Source: CALLVY01 sp937899855 (lineage in GTDB: Bacteria > Bacteroidota > Bacteroidia > Chitinophagales > Saprospiraceae). From it: 6,259 nt of DNA. The stretch is from positions 1 to 6,259 of the forward strand of contig JBCBQC010000178.1 of assembly GCA_039820405.1 (NCBI GenBank). The letters run 5' to 3'. Each line of letters begins with the position of its first letter. Positions within the stretch are counted from its first letter, which is position 1. Shown in pieces: positions 5,782 to 6,259 of this stretch. Below the pieces are notes generated by a model. The model was not told the origin of the DNA and ran no database searches. It worked only from the letters and a program-made list of their open reading frames with translations. A program made the position numbers and the translations under genes.

Positions 5782-6259
5782 CTAGGGCCGCAGTTCCAGG
5801 ACCAGCGCCGAATGCGCCCCGATGGAGATCTGATCGATCCGATCGAGCTGCTCGCCACTGGTTACTTCCTTGGCCTTACCAAAGCCCAGCATCCGTTCGC
5901 GGTAGCGTTGGGTGTTCACCACCTGAGGGGCATCACTGGTATTGAGCAGGACCATGACGGTGGTCTGTTCGTCGTAGCGGAAATACACGTAGATGTCATC
6001 CACGGGAACGAATTGGGTCATTCGCCCTCCTTGTAAAGCGGGGGTATTTTTTCGATAGGTCGCCAGGGTTTTGACGTACTGGTAGGCCCGCTCCTCCGCC
6101 GGGGTTCGACCGCTGGCTGCGAATTTATCGGTAGCATCGTCCGACCATCCACCGGGAAAGTCGACCCTTCCCCCTTCCCCAAAGGCACCCCCTACCCCAT
6201 CTTGTCCACTCAGCATGATTTCCGTACCGTAGTACATCATCGGTACGCCACGCAGGGTC
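5782..6259 (-). CDS. GH13 alpha-amylase/cyclomaltodextrinase-type glycoside hydrolase, C-terminal part (5' end outside window)
   Basis: This is the last 158 codons of a gene whose beginning lies beyond the right edge. The frame stays open upstream of the first visible ATG (6240) to the edge, and the extra codons complete the GH13 pattern TLRGVPMMYYGTE, so that ATG is internal. The conserved G-P-x-x-YYG-x-E block follows catalytic region IV, so the barrel's catalytic residues are not in view. DFPGGW (about 6145-6162) and the closing beta domain (about 5785-6040, with QFVPVDDIYVYFRY and VMVLLN) are typical of the Bacteroidota cyclomaltodextrinase/neopullulanase-like branch that carries a Cyc-maltodext_C domain. 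Such enzymes hydrolyse alpha-1,4 glucans or maltodextrins, often in the periplasm as in Sus-type systems; location and substrate cannot be judged here. It ends with TAG at 5784-5782, convergent with mltG. Confidence 0.93.
   Translation of the reverse strand, partial: TLRGVPMMYYGTEIMLSGQDGVGGAFGEGGRVDFPGGWSDDATDKFAASGRTPAEERAYQYVKTLATYRKNTPALQGGRMTQFVPVDDIYVYFRYDEQTTVMVLLNTSDAPQVVNTQRYRERMLGFGKAKEVTSGEQLDRIDQISIGAHSALVLELRP

Noticed and set aside
6238..6240. ATG at 6240 as the start of a 152-residue protein
   Set aside because: The frame continues upstream to the window edge and the added residues complete the GH13 block TLRGVPMMYYGTE, so this is an internal methionine of a longer gene.

Overview
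The window carries five protein genes and no RNA gene, CRISPR array or recognisable mobile element. It looks like chromosomal DNA from a Bacteroidota organism. Three things point there. The PanB and MltG variants are of the kind I associate with that phylum. There is a Bacteroidetes-style lipoprotein of no characterised function. Two intergenic regions hold matches to the Bacteroidetes promoter consensus (TTTG around -33, TAnnTTTG around -7), and no clear Shine-Dalgarno sequences are seen. Coding regions are rather G+C rich while spacers are A+T richer, which would fit a Saprospiria/Lewinella-like lineage, but that placement is a guess.

Layout. On the minus strand, positions 3227 to 45, a putative lipoprotein gene (2214..3227) is followed by dnaK (45..1982). 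The 231-bp gap between them holds a perfect 14-bp inverted repeat that probably ends the lipoprotein transcript, plus a candidate dnaK promoter. On the plus strand, panB (3519..4334) and mltG (4410..5441) follow one another with a 75-bp gap. The 291-bp region 3228..3518 is a divergent promoter region serving the lipoprotein gene on one side and panB on the other. From the right edge, the 3' part of a GH13 alpha-amylase/cyclomaltodextrinase-type gene (5782..6259, minus) runs towards mltG. The 340-bp convergent gap between them holds a strong hairpin and no convincing gene.

Function. The genes are mostly housekeeping: protein folding (DnaK), pantothenate/CoA synthesis (PanB), termination of peptidoglycan strands (MltG) and alpha-glucan breakdown (GH13). 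They share no pathway and read as independent transcription units in ordinary core-genome order. I found no convincing sign of a new multi-gene system. The points most worth a second look are the lipoprotein gene, whose start lies 4 nt after a perfect promoter box (possible leaderless mRNA), two strong intergenic hairpins, and a 424-codon antisense ORF inside dnaK that is a known annotation trap.
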